Source: JAUILA01 sp964563925 (GTDB taxonomy: Bacteria > Bacteroidota > Bacteroidia > Cytophagales > Cyclobacteriaceae). From it: a stretch of DNA of 64,000 bases. The DNA is taken from assembly GCA_964563925.1 (NCBI GenBank), contig CAZLZD010000009.1, positions 36,220-100,219 on the forward strand, written 5' to 3'. The translations under genes were made by a program, and so were the position numbers. This document shows positions 42,173 through 51,452 of this stretch, in pieces. The notes beneath the pieces were generated by a model. It was not told the origin of the DNA and searched no databases. It was given only the letters and a program-made list of their open reading frames with translations. How positions within the stretch are numbered: position 1 is the first letter of the stretch; each line of letters opens with the position of its first letter.

Positions 42173-44923
42173 TTGAAGGCACGCGCTTCCCTGGTATCTT
42201 GTTTACTGGTAATTTTTTGCTTCTTTTTCATTTCTGACGCTTATTCTCAAAACCCGGAAAGGAGTCTGAAAATTCCCAGAGCTCCCCTTGGTGCCCAACC
42301 AGACACCCTGCGAAGCGATTCCTCAGTATTCCGGTCCGACACAACCCGTGCCGATTCGGTCAATGTACCTGTTCGCAGCGATATTGAAACCACAATCAAT
42401 TATTCTGCCAGGGATTCCATGAACTTCTCGGTCGACCGTAAAATTGTAAAACTTTACGGTAATGCGGTAATTACTTATGGTGACATTAAACTGGAAGCTG
42501 ACCAGATCGTAATTAATTATGCCGCTAATACCTTAACGGCATTTGGCAGAAAAGATTCTACCGGTACACAGATAGGTTATCCCATTTTTCACAATGGGAC
42601 CGAAGTGTATGAAACCGAGACCATCACCTATAATTTCAAATCGGGTAAGGCCAGAATATCCGGGGTGGTGACCCAGCAGGGCGAAGGCTTCCTTCACGGG
42701 GAAACGGTCTTCAAGAATGCCAGCAATGAGCTATTCTCCCTCAACAATACCTATACGACGTGTAACCTGGCGCACCCGCATTACCAGATCCGGTCTAAAA
42801 GGACCAAGGCGATACCTAATGATAAGGTGGTAAGCGGACCGTTCAACCTCGAACTGAATGACGTACCTACCCCGCTGGGATTCCCCTTCGGCATGTTCCC
42901 GGCCAAGCAGGAAGCCTCTTCCGGGATCATTTTCCCTTCATTCGGTGAAGAACGCAGGCGGGGCTTCAAACTGGAGGACCTGGGATACTTTTTTGATATC
43001 AGCGAATACATCAAGCTGGCGGTTACCGGATCTCTTTACAGCAAGGGAGGGCACGCCGTCCGTATCAACAGCAATTACATGAAGCGCTACAAATATACCG
43101 GCGCCCTTAATTTTACCTATACCAAGCTGAGGCTGTCTGAAAATATCGAGGATCAGACGACCCAGAATGATTTTCGCCTGACCTGGAGCCATACCCCGCA
43201 AACACGTGGCACCAGCCGCTTCAGCGCCAGTATTAATGCGGCTACCTCCTCCTATAACCAGAATAACTACCTCGGGGTGAATCCCTACATGGATTTTGGC
43301 GACCAGGCCACCGGAGGCTCCGGCAATTACATAGATAATACGACGCGCCAGCTCAGTTCAAACCTCAACTATTCGAAGACCTTTGCCGGGACACCGTTTT
43401 CCATGGCCATTTCTGCCCGTCACAGCCAGGACGTGGCTCCGCGTGAACAGGGTGGCGGGGAGATCAACCTGCTGCTCCCTTCCCTGGCCTTCAATATGAG
43501 CAACATTTATCCGTTCAAGGGGAAGTCAGGCGGAAGCAACAGCATACTTGACAAGGTGACCCTGCGCTACTCGTTGTCAGGTAGCAATGACATCACCAAC
43601 AACCTGGGCAGGATCGGTGTAAATCAGACCGACAGCATCGCGCCGTTTACCGTGGAAAACCTCGATCTTTTCTTCAAGAATTCCAGGAAAGGGTTCCGTC
43701 ATCAGATCCCGTTGTCCACCTCCTTCCGGTTATTTAATTTTTTCACCGGCAGCCCGTCAGTCAACTATGAGGAACGCTGGTACTTTGAAAAACTGGAATG
43801 GGAACTCGACCCGGAAACTTCCCGGGCCGTAATTGCCGACACTATCCGTGGATTTAATCGCGTATATGATTACAATGTCAGCATGTCCCTTAATACCAGG
43901 CTGTACGGTACCTTCAATTTCAAGAAGGGAAAGATCCAGGCAATCAGGCACGTGATCAACCCCAATATCTCCTTCTCCTACCGGCCCGATTTTTCCGATG
44001 AGAAGTTTGACTACTACCAGAAATTCACCACCGAGGAAGGCCGTGATATTGTCGTAAGCAGGTACCAGGGTTTCCTGTACGGGGCTCCCTCAGCCGGTGA
44101 AAGCGGTTCCATCGGGCTTTCCCTCAGCAATCAGCTCGAGATGAAGGTGAAGGATGACAGTGACTCATCCAGTACCACCGGCACAAAAAAGGTACCCATC
44201 CTGAATAACTTCGGTATCAATACCTCCTATAATATTGTGGCTGACTCCTTTAAGCTGGCCAATATCTCCTGGCGGGCCAATACTTCCGTATTCAATAAAA
44301 AACTGAACATAAACGTAAACGGTAGCATTGACCCGTACGTGTACCGGCTAGACAGTACCGGTACAAATACCAGTGGCGAAAAGGTGTATTACCAGCGTCG
44401 TGTCAATGAGTTTGCCTGGAACAATGGCGAGGGAATCGGAAGCCTCAACCGGGCCAGTATCGCACTGAGCACAAACCTGAGCCCGAAAGCCCGTAAAAGT
44501 GATGAAAACACCCGGGATCGGATTTTCAATTCAAACCTACCGGAATATGAAAAAGATTTCCTGCTGGGCAACCCCGATGCGTACGTGGATTTCAGTGTGC
44601 CATGGAGCCTGCGGATAAACTATACCCTGAGCTATACCAAAACAGGCTTCAGGGATCCCGAGATTGTCCAGTCGATCCGCTTCTCCGGCGATTTCAGCCT
44701 CACCGAAAAATGGAAAGTCACTTTTAATTCAGGATATGATTTTGAGAATAATGCCTTCACACAGACCAACCTGGGTATATCACGCGATCTGCACTGCTGG
44801 GAAATGAATATCAACTGGACCCCGTTCGGGTTCTACCAGAGTTACAATTTCACCATCCGTGTGAAGTCATCCCTGTTGCAGGACCTGAAACTGAACCGTA
44901 CCCGAACGTTCTATGACCGCTAG
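42173..44923 (+). CDS. lptD: LPS assembly outer-membrane protein LptD
   Basis: About 916 residues: signal peptide KARASLVSCLLVIFCFFFISDAYSQ, an OstA/LptA-like jellyroll (NFSVDRKIVKLYGNAVITYGDIKLEADQIVINY, then FKSGKARISGV), and a large C-terminal barrel with aromatic beta-strands ending in LKLNRTRTFYDR. LptD forms the outer-membrane translocon for lipopolysaccharide with LptE. The TTG at 42173 gives a clean signal peptide. An ATG at 42071 would add a second hydrophobic stretch. A TAACTTTG box at 42117-42124 supports the TTG choice. It is divergent from the amidase gene. Confidence 0.9.
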   Translation: MKARASLVSCLLVIFCFFFISDAYSQNPERSLKIPRAPLGAQPDTLRSDSSVFRSDTTRADSVNVPVRSDIETTINYSARDSMNFSVDRKIVKLYGNAVITYGDIKLEADQIVINYAANTLTAFGRKDSTGTQIGYPIFHNGTEVYETETITYNFKSGKARISGVVTQQGEGFLHGETVFKNASNELFSLNNTYTTCNLAHPHYQIRSKRTKAIPNDKVVSGPFNLELNDVPTPLGFPFGMFPAKQEASSGIIFPSFGEERRRGFKLEDLGYFFDISEYIKLAVTGSLYSKGGHAVRINSNYMKRYKYTGALNFTYTKLRLSENIEDQTTQNDFRLTWSHTPQTRGTSRFSASINAATSSYNQNNYLGVNPYMDFGDQATGGSGNYIDNTTRQLSSNLNYSKTFAGTPFSMAISARHSQDVAPREQGGGEINLLLPSLAFNMSNIYPFKGKSGGSNSILDKVTLRYSLSGSNDITNNLGRIGVNQTDSIAPFTVENLDLFFKNSRKGFRHQIPLSTSFRLFNFFTGSPSVNYEERWYFEKLEWELDPETSRAVIADTIRGFNRVYDYNVSMSLNTRLYGTFNFKKGKIQAIRHVINPNISFSYRPDFSDEKFDYYQKFTTEEGRDIVVSRYQGFLYGAPSAGESGSIGLSLSNQLEMKVKDDSDSSSTTGTKKVPILNNFGINTSYNIVADSFKLANISWRANTSVFNKKLNINVNGSIDPYVYRLDSTGTNTSGEKVYYQRRVNEFAWNNGEGIGSLNRASIALSTNLSPKARKSDENTRDRIFNSNLPEYEKDFLLGNPDAYVDFSVPWSLRINYTLSYTKTGFRDPEIVQSIRFSGDFSLTEKWKVTFNSGYDFENNAFTQTNLGISRDLHCWEMNINWTPFGFYQSYNFTIRVKSSLLQDLKLNRTRTFYDR

Positions 44924-44928
44924 ATAAC

Positions 44929-46659
44929 TCAGGCTATCCAGGATTTCACCTCCTCGAGATCGGGATTTTTCACTTCCTTCAGTTTCAGCTTCTTGCGCAT
45001 CCCGCACACATCATTGAACAATTTATTGGGGTTGGCATCTTTGAGCTGATCAACAGATTTGAAACCAAGCTTCTGAAGTACAGGAACCAATTCGGCACGC
45101 ACGCCCGCTTTCACGAAGTCCTCCGGCCCAGCAACCTTTTCCTTCTTTTCCGGCTTCATTTGCGGAAAGAACAAAACATCCTGGATGGAATTTGAATTCG
45201 TCATGATCATGGACAAACGATCTATTCCAACACCCAGTCCGGCCGTAGGAGGCATACCATATTCCAGTGCCCGCAGGAAGTCCTCGTCCAATGTCATCGC
45301 CTCTTCATCGCCCCGCTTTCCTAATTCCAGCTGCTCTTCAAACCGACGGCGCTGGTCGATAGGGTCGTTGAGTTCGGAGAATGCATTGCAGATTTCCTTG
45401 CCGTTGGCAATGGCCTCAAAACGCTCCACCAGGCCTTCCTTGGTCCGGTGCTTCTTCGCCAGCGGCGACATCTCTACCGGGTAATCGGTGATGAACGTCG
45501 GTTGGATAAGCTGGCCTTCACACTTCTCACCGAAGATCTCGTCGATCAGCTTGCCTTTGCCCATGCTTTCATCCACCGGAACGTGCAGCTTTTTGGCAGT
45601 CTCCCGGAGTTGCTTTTCGTCCATCTCTGAGATGTCGATTCCTGTAAAGTGTTCAATCGCTTCAAACATGGTATACCGTTTCCACGGACGTTTGAAGTCC
45701 AGCACATGGTTTCCAACCTGGACCTCGGTGGTTCCGTGCAGGTCAAGGGCGACCTTTTCGATCATCTCCTCGACAAGGTCCATCATCCAGTTGTAATCCT
45801 TGTAGGCCACGTAGAGCTCTACCTGGGTAAACTCCGGATTATGGAAACGTGACATCCCTTCATTCCGGAAATCCTTGCTGAACTCATAGACACCGTCAAA
45901 ACCACCTACGATAAGGCGCTTGAGGTAAAGCTCATTGGCAATCCGCAGGTACAGGGTCATGTCCAGGGTATTGTGATGTGTCTTGAAAGGCCTGGCCGCG
46001 GCACCGCCGTACAGGGGCTGCAGTATTGGCGTCTCCACCTCCAGGTAGCCCCTGTTGTTCAGGTATTCACGCATCGAATTCATAAGCTGTGTGCGCTTCA
46101 CAAAGGTTTCCTTTACCCTGGGATTGACGATAAGGTCAACATAGCGCTGGCGGTAACGTTGCTCGGGATCACTGAACGCATGATGACGAACCACATTTCC
46201 TTCCGCATCTTCGGTTTCCTTGACTATGGGAAGCGGTCGCAGTGATTTTGTCAGTACAGTGAGTGAGTTGACATGGACGCTGATCTCGCCGGTCTGGGTG
46301 GTAAAGACATGCCCTTTTACGCCGACAATATCGCCGATGTCAAGTAGTTTCTTAAAGACCGTATTGTAAAGGGTCTTATCCTCATCCGGACAAATATCAT
46401 CTCGTCTGACATAGATCTGGATCCGCCCGGTGCTGTCCTGCAGCTCGGCAAAAGAGGCGGAACCCATGATACGCCGGCTCATGATCCTTCCTGCAAGGGA
46501 CACATTCTTATAGTCAATCTTACGTTTTTCGTAATTCTCCAGAATATCTGCGGCTGTATCACTCACCTCGAATGTCTCCGAAGGATACGGGTTTACGCCC
46601 AGTTCATCGAGGTTTTTGCGAGCCTCGCGCCGTACATTTTCCTGTTCGCTTAAATGCAT
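44929..46659 (-). CDS. lysS: Lysyl-tRNA synthetase, class II
   Basis: A 576-residue class II enzyme: anticodon-binding OB domain (SLAGRIMSRRIMGSASFAELQD), class II motif 2 (FRNEGMSRFHNPEFTQVELY) and motif 3 (GLGVGIDRLSMIM). A C-terminal extension of about 65 residues (RAELVPVLQKLGFKSVDQLKDANPNKL onward) looks like a helix-hairpin-helix-type domain and is seen in other Bacteroidota LysRS. It charges tRNA(Lys) with lysine. A -7-like TATCTTTG (minus strand) lies at 46700-46707. Confidence 0.96.
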   Translation of the reverse strand: MHLSEQENVRREARKNLDELGVNPYPSETFEVSDTAADILENYEKRKIDYKNVSLAGRIMSRRIMGSASFAELQDSTGRIQIYVRRDDICPDEDKTLYNTVFKKLLDIGDIVGVKGHVFTTQTGEISVHVNSLTVLTKSLRPLPIVKETEDAEGNVVRHHAFSDPEQRYRQRYVDLIVNPRVKETFVKRTQLMNSMREYLNNRGYLEVETPILQPLYGGAAARPFKTHHNTLDMTLYLRIANELYLKRLIVGGFDGVYEFSKDFRNEGMSRFHNPEFTQVELYVAYKDYNWMMDLVEEMIEKVALDLHGTTEVQVGNHVLDFKRPWKRYTMFEAIEHFTGIDISEMDEKQLRETAKKLHVPVDESMGKGKLIDEIFGEKCEGQLIQPTFITDYPVEMSPLAKKHRTKEGLVERFEAIANGKEICNAFSELNDPIDQRRRFEEQLELGKRGDEEAMTLDEDFLRALEYGMPPTAGLGVGIDRLSMIMTNSNSIQDVLFFPQMKPEKKEKVAGPEDFVKAGVRAELVPVLQKLGFKSVDQLKDANPNKLFNDVCGMRKKLKLKEVKNPDLEEVKSWIA

Positions 46660-46699
46660 ATCGTCAGACTTGATAATTGTTTAATTGGCAATTGACCCG

Positions 46700-46707
46700 C
46701 AAAGATA
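46700..46707 (-). promoter_or_regulatory. Candidate -7 box of the lysS promoter
   Basis: The plus strand reads CAAAGATA, so the minus strand reads TATCTTTG, a full TAnnTTTG match about 40 bp upstream of the lysS ATG. A -33 TTTG at the usual 17-19 bp spacing was not seen. Confidence 0.35.
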
Positions 46708-46739
46708 CAGAAACCGGACCTTGCAGGCACGTGCAAAGA

Positions 46740-47915
46740 CTATTTCCTGCGAGCGATCTCGTTACGGATCAGCATCAGCTCCCGGCTGCTCTGCCCCGCC
46801 ACCGAGGTATTTTCCTGTGCCCGGCGAAACAGATAGGGCATCACATGCTTCACCGGACCGTACGGAACGTATTTGACTACGTTATAACCATCCTTGGCCA
46901 GGTTAAAGGAAATATTGTCGCTCATGCCGTACAGCTGGGAGAACCAGACCCGCTGATCATTCTTACCCACATTATGTTTGTCGAGCAAAACGGTCAGGTA
47001 ATAATTGCTGTAGTCATTATGCGAACCGCAGATGAGGGAGATGCGCTGTTTGTTATCCACGCAAAATGCCAGTCCTTTATTAAAATGGTCATCCGTATCT
47101 TCCTTGGTCTCATGAATCGGGGACGGATATCCGTTCTCCTCGGCCCTCTCCCGTTCTTTTTCCATATAGGCGCCCCGCACCAGCTTGGCTCCGAGGTAAT
47201 AATTATGCATGGCGGCATAGTGAAATGCATTCCGCAGGTTCTGGAGCATGTCCTTCCTGTACATCTGGTACGTGTTGTACACGATAGCGCGTTCATTATT
47301 AAAACGCTTCATCATGTCGTACGCCAGGTCATCGATCGGTTTTTGAATCCAGGTTTCCTCGGCATCCATCAGAATGGGCACGCCTGCATCATAGGCAGCC
47401 TGGCAGATGGTCAGCACACGTTCCTGAACACGGGTGAAACGGTCATTTTCCTTTTCTGTAAGCGGCTTGCCTTCCTGAATTTTCTGTAACAGAGGGGTAT
47501 TGGCCAGTCCGGTGGTCTTGAATACACAGAACGGTATGTGAGGATTGCCTTTCGCTGCCTCAATGGTTTTCAGAATTTCATCCCGTGTGCTGTCGAAACC
47601 TTCTTCAGATTCTCCCCCTTCCACACTGTAATCCAGGATCGTGCCGATCCCGTACTGGCCGAGTTCATCAACCGTTTTGAGACTTTCCTCAATGGTTTCA
47701 CCCCCGCAGAAATGTTCAAATACGGTATTTTTTATGATCGGTTTAATAGGAAGCCGAAGAGCCAGGGCTACCTTTACCAGTCCGGTCGCGAGCTGTGAAA
47801 TGAAGGGATGATTGACAACGGTAAACATCCAGTTTGCCTTGCGCAGGGCTTTGTCAGACTTTGCCTGGAAGGCCACCGCGGTATCATTAAACTGGTTTGA
47901 GATCGCTTGTTCCAT
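46740..47915 (-). CDS. Proline dehydrogenase
   Basis: A 391-residue PRODH with TIM-barrel motifs (IGTILDYSVEGGES; FCVFKTTGLANTPLL; ILMDAEETWIQKPID; YLGAKLVRGAYMEKERERAEENGYPSP; FSQLYGMSDNISFNL; YVPYGPVKHVMPYLFRRAQENTSV). The C-terminal RRAQEN-type motif binds substrate. It oxidises proline to pyrroline-5-carboxylate with FAD, passing electrons to quinone. This is the monofunctional type; the P5C dehydrogenase lies elsewhere. A TATCTTTG box (minus) is 20 bp before the ATG. Confidence 0.95.
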   Translation of the reverse strand: MEQAISNQFNDTAVAFQAKSDKALRKANWMFTVVNHPFISQLATGLVKVALALRLPIKPIIKNTVFEHFCGGETIEESLKTVDELGQYGIGTILDYSVEGGESEEGFDSTRDEILKTIEAAKGNPHIPFCVFKTTGLANTPLLQKIQEGKPLTEKENDRFTRVQERVLTICQAAYDAGVPILMDAEETWIQKPIDDLAYDMMKRFNNERAIVYNTYQMYRKDMLQNLRNAFHYAAMHNYYLGAKLVRGAYMEKERERAEENGYPSPIHETKEDTDDHFNKGLAFCVDNKQRISLICGSHNDYSNYYLTVLLDKHNVGKNDQRVWFSQLYGMSDNISFNLAKDGYNVVKYVPYGPVKHVMPYLFRRAQENTSVAGQSSRELMLIRNEIARRK

Positions 47916-47934
47916 AGTACAGAATTGTCCGGTG

Positions 47935-47942
47935 CAAAGATA
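47935..47942 (-). promoter_or_regulatory. Candidate -7 box of the proline dehydrogenase promoter
   Basis: Plus strand CAAAGATA, minus strand TATCTTTG, a TAnnTTTG match about 20 bp upstream of the ATG at 47915. The -33 element is not obvious. Confidence 0.35.
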
Positions 47943-47994
47943 TAAATTAACTGAGAATGACCCCTTTTGTTTTTTTTAATAACTTTAATCCTTT

Positions 47995-49071
47995 ATGAAG
48001 GATCCAATCAGTATCGACAGTATACGGCAACAGATCGACGACATCGATCAGCAGCTGCTCCACCTGCTCAATGAGCGTATGGAACTGGTAAAGCGCATCG
48101 GGGAGCTGAAGCAGTCCTCCAATACCGCCATATACCGTCCGGAAAGGGAAAAAGCGATCCTTGACCGGCTGAGCAATGCCAGTGACGGGAGGCTGACCGC
48201 ACAGGCCATCGAAGCCATTTTCCTGGAGATCTTTGCGGTAAGCAGGAACATTGAATTACCGGAAAAAGTCGCCTACCTGGGCCCTGAAGGGAGTTTTACC
48301 CATCAGGCGGCAGAGGCCCGTTTCGGCGCCATGAGTGACTATATCCCGTTAAAGAATATCCAGTCAGTCTTCGATGCAGTGGTAACCCGGCGAACCCGCT
48401 TTGGGATCATCCCGGTGGAAAATAACCAGGAGGGTATTGTCAATGAGACCATTAACCTGCTAAGTGAGAATGATATCCAGATCGTGGCGGAAGTGCCGAT
48501 GCCTATTCATCTTGCGTTTGCCTCCCAGGAAGAACGGCTCTCCCGGGTCAGAAAAGTATACAGTAAGGACATCGCATTCCGCCAATGCAGTAACTTTATT
48601 GAAGATTACCTGTCTTCCGAGGTGGAGCTGATCCCGGTCGATTCAACCTCTACGGCGGCCCGGATTGCCGCTTCGGAAAAGGGCACAGCAGCGATTTGTG
48701 CGCACATCGCGGCCAAAATGTATGACCTGCCTGTTTTGTTTGAGAATATTGAAGACAGTTCGGATAATTACACCCGGTTCCTGATCATAAGTCAGAATTT
48801 TAAGAATGACCGGAGTGGAAATGACAAGACCACGATCCTGGCCAAGATTTCAGCGGCACCGGGAAGCCTTGCCCGATTCCTGCAGGAATTCTACGAGGCA
48901 AATATCAATCTGGTAAAAATCGAAAGCTACCCGGCCAAAAAAGGAAAAAACTTCAGTTACTGGTTCCTGTTAGAATTTGAGGGGCACGTCGACGATGAAA
49001 ACGTAGCAGGTGTCCTTTCCAAAAATGAGCCCATGATCAAGTGGCTGGGCAGTTACCCGAAACTCTGTTAA
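47995..49071 (+). CDS. pheA: Bifunctional chorismate mutase/prephenate dehydratase
   Basis: A 358-residue P-protein: chorismate mutase type II (residues about 5-85; DSIRQQIDDIDQQLLHLLNERMELVKRIGELK), prephenate dehydratase (about 95-265; YLGPEGSFTHQAAEA, DSTSTAARIAA, DNYTRFLII) and a C-terminal ACT domain (ILAKISAAPGSLARFLQEF, KIESYPAKKG), the usual site for Phe feedback. It makes phenylpyruvate from chorismate via prephenate. It leads an aromatic amino-acid operon; aroF starts 2 bp after its stop. Confidence 0.95.
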   Translation: MKDPISIDSIRQQIDDIDQQLLHLLNERMELVKRIGELKQSSNTAIYRPEREKAILDRLSNASDGRLTAQAIEAIFLEIFAVSRNIELPEKVAYLGPEGSFTHQAAEARFGAMSDYIPLKNIQSVFDAVVTRRTRFGIIPVENNQEGIVNETINLLSENDIQIVAEVPMPIHLAFASQEERLSRVRKVYSKDIAFRQCSNFIEDYLSSEVELIPVDSTSTAARIAASEKGTAAICAHIAAKMYDLPVLFENIEDSSDNYTRFLIISQNFKNDRSGNDKTTILAKISAAPGSLARFLQEFYEANINLVKIESYPAKKGKNFSYWFLLEFEGHVDDENVAGVLSKNEPMIKWLGSYPKLC

Positions 49072-49073
49072 GA

Positions 49074-50159
49074 ATGACCTCAATAGATACAGGATGGATA
49101 GAAGCGGCAGGCTTGCCGCTGATAATCGCCGGACCGTGCAGCGCGGAAACCGAAGAACAGTTACATACGGTTTCGCATGCCTTATATGATCAGGGAATCC
49201 GCATTCTCCGGGCAGGAATCTGGAAGCCGCGAACGCGCCCCAACAGTTTTGAAGGTGTGGGCGGGGAGGCACTGCACTGGATCAGTTCGATCAAGCAGGA
49301 GCTGGATGTCCGGTTTGCAGTGGAAGTGGCCAATCCGAAGCATGTGGAAATGGCCCTCAAACATGACATTGACATTTTATGGATCGGGGCCCGCAGTACC
49401 GTGAATCCCTTTACCGTACAGGAAATTGCCGAGGCACTGGAAGGCACAGACCGGCCGGTACTGGTAAAAAATCCCGTCAACCCTGACGTGGCCCTGTGGA
49501 TGGGAGCCCTGGAAAGGCTTCTTAACAAGGGGGTTGGAAAGATTGCGGCGATCCATCGCGGATTCAGCTCATTCCGCCCGAGCCGCTACCGCAATGAACC
49601 GCTCTGGCAAATCCCCATCGAACTCAAGCGCAATTTTCCAGAGATACCCATGATCTGTGACCCCAGCCATATCGGCGGGGACCGCTCCATGATCCACGGC
49701 ATCTCCCAGAAGGCGCTTGACCTGAATTACGAAGGGATCATGGTGGAGGTTCATCCTGATCCGGACAAGGCATGGAGTGATGCAAAACAACAGATTACAC
49801 CCGCCGCACTTAAAACCATGCGGGACAACCTGACCGTTCGTTCATCCCGCATCCAGGACCGGACGCTTCTGACCAAGCTGGAGGAACTCAGGGAAAAAAT
49901 CAACAGCATAGACCATGATTTCATTGAAACCATGGCCACCCGCCAGAAGGTGATCGAGGAGATCGGCAAGCATAAGAAGGAGAATAACATAACGATATTC
50001 CAGCTTGGCCGATGGAAGGAGATCATTGAAACCAGGCCAGGATGGGCAGAAAAGCTCGGGGTCAGTGCATCCCTGGTGGAGGAGATTTATAAACTGATCC
50101 ATGCGGAATCAATCAAAGTGCAGACGAAAATCCTGAACGACGATCTGAGTGATGACTAG
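49074..50159 (+). CDS. DAHP synthase fused to chorismate mutase
   Basis: A 361-residue fusion: a DAHP synthase barrel of the KDO8PS-like type (AGPCSAETEEQL, RAGIWKPRTRPNSFEGVG, VLVKNPVN, AAIHRGFSSF, MICDPSHIGGDRSM) followed by a second chorismate mutase domain (about 270-360; LLTKLEELREKINSIDHDFIETMATRQKVIEEIGKHKK). It condenses phosphoenolpyruvate and erythrose-4-phosphate in the first shikimate step, and the fused mutase domain often mediates feedback control. Start: the ATG at 49074, 2 bp after pheA; an upstream GTG would lie inside pheA. Overlaps the next gene by 8 bp. Confidence 0.95.
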   Translation: MTSIDTGWIEAAGLPLIIAGPCSAETEEQLHTVSHALYDQGIRILRAGIWKPRTRPNSFEGVGGEALHWISSIKQELDVRFAVEVANPKHVEMALKHDIDILWIGARSTVNPFTVQEIAEALEGTDRPVLVKNPVNPDVALWMGALERLLNKGVGKIAAIHRGFSSFRPSRYRNEPLWQIPIELKRNFPEIPMICDPSHIGGDRSMIHGISQKALDLNYEGIMVEVHPDPDKAWSDAKQQITPAALKTMRDNLTVRSSRIQDRTLLTKLEELREKINSIDHDFIETMATRQKVIEEIGKHKKENNITIFQLGRWKEIIETRPGWAEKLGVSASLVEEIYKLIHAESIKVQTKILNDDLSDD

Positions 50160-51195
50160 TTTGCCTTCAAATATCTCCTTTGGCCTTTCGAAAGTCATGG
50201 AATGGATCGCAGCGAAAGGTTATTCGTCGATCGCTGTCCTGGTGGATGAAAATACACGTGCCCATTGTTATCCCGTGATTTCCCCCAGACTTGCCGAGCA
50301 CCATGTGATTGAGATCTCTGCCGGGGAGACCCATAAAAACCTGGAAACCTGTCGCCATATCTGGTCAGAAATGACAGCCCATGCGATGGACAGAAAATCC
50401 CTGCTGATCAATCTGGGAGGAGGGGTTATAGGTGATATGGGAGGATTCTGTGCAGCCACCTTCAAACGCGGCATAGACTTCATCAATTTGCCCACCACCC
50501 TGCTTTCACAGGTCGATGCCAGTGTGGGAGGAAAACTCGGAATTGATTTCGAAGGGCTTAAAAACCACATCGGCCTGTTTACCGATCCGGTTCACATTGC
50601 CATTCACCCCGGTTTTCTCTCAACTCTTCCGGCGGAAGAGCTCAGGTCCGGGTTTGCTGAAGTGATCAAACATCACCTGATCCGGGATAAGGAAGGCTGG
50701 GTAAAACTGGTGAAAAGTGACTGGAAGGAGCTGAACTGGGAGAATGTCATACCGCATTCTGTTGCGATCAAATCGGAGGTGGTTAAAGAAGATCCCTATG
50801 AAAACGGGGTGAGGAAAATCCTGAACCTCGGCCATACGATCGGACATGCCATTGAAAGTCACTTACTGGCCTCCGGAAGACCCGTCCTGCACGGGGAGGC
50901 CGTAGCTGCCGGTATTATTTGCGAGAATTATATTGCCGGGGAAAAAGGATTGTTGTCTGCAGCCGAAAAGTCAACCATAGAATCATATATTCTTTCCCTG
51001 TACGGGAAGATAAATGTCCCGGAAAGGGAATTTCCGACCATTGTGCAACAGGCTGTTCAGGATAAGAAGAATGAGCAAAAGCGAATCCGTGCCGTATTAC
51101 TGGCGGGAATTGGTGACCCGCGCTGGGATGTGGAGATCACCGCCGCCGAGATCCTGGATTCACTGACTTATTACGAATCCCATCAAACGCCGTAA
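50152..51195 (+). CDS. aroB: 3-dehydroquinate synthase
   Basis: A 347-residue AroB: GGGVIGDMGGFCAATFKRGIDFINLPTTLLSQVDASVGGKLGID is the full NAD/metal signature, and HVIEISAGETHKNLETC and RKILNLGHTIGHAIE follow the family. It cyclises DAHP to 3-dehydroquinate. The ATG at 50152 overlaps the aroF stop, giving coupled translation. The end overlaps the small antisense gene at 51183 by 13 bp. Confidence 0.95.
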   Translation: MTSLPSNISFGLSKVMEWIAAKGYSSIAVLVDENTRAHCYPVISPRLAEHHVIEISAGETHKNLETCRHIWSEMTAHAMDRKSLLINLGGGVIGDMGGFCAATFKRGIDFINLPTTLLSQVDASVGGKLGIDFEGLKNHIGLFTDPVHIAIHPGFLSTLPAEELRSGFAEVIKHHLIRDKEGWVKLVKSDWKELNWENVIPHSVAIKSEVVKEDPYENGVRKILNLGHTIGHAIESHLLASGRPVLHGEAVAAGIICENYIAGEKGLLSAAEKSTIESYILSLYGKINVPEREFPTIVQQAVQDKKNEQKRIRAVLLAGIGDPRWDVEITAAEILDSLTYYESHQTP

Positions 51196-51338
51196 ATGTC
51201 GTCATATCCGGCTGTTTTTGCCGGTTTTGGCAGATTTACATTTCTCCCTGCAGGCACACGTCGTGATGATTTAAGAAACAACCAGGCCAGCGCAGAACCA
51301 ACGCCAACCGAAAGCATGAATGAGGATACTTTTTTCAT
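51183..51338 (-). CDS. Small single-helix membrane peptide
   Basis: A 51-residue frame on the minus strand, starting MKKVSSFMLSVGVGSALAWLFLKSSRR and ending in a Pro/Lys-rich tail (NLPKPAKTAGYDDIYGV). A basic N terminus, one TM helix and a charged tail fit a YtxH-like small membrane protein. It lies opposite the 3' end of aroB and before aroA. A longer frame to 51602 is not supported because its N-terminal part lies over aroA. I do not recognise the family. Confidence 0.45.
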   Translation of the reverse strand: MKKVSSFMLSVGVGSALAWLFLKSSRRVPAGRNVNLPKPAKTAGYDDIYGV

Positions 51339-51452
51339 TGGATTAATTTTTAGAATTTTACCTGCATAAAGCGGGCCAGAATTACTTCTGTATATACTGG
51401 ATGGCTTATGAAAGGTTACCGAATCCGTACTGTGATGATCGAAAATAATAAT

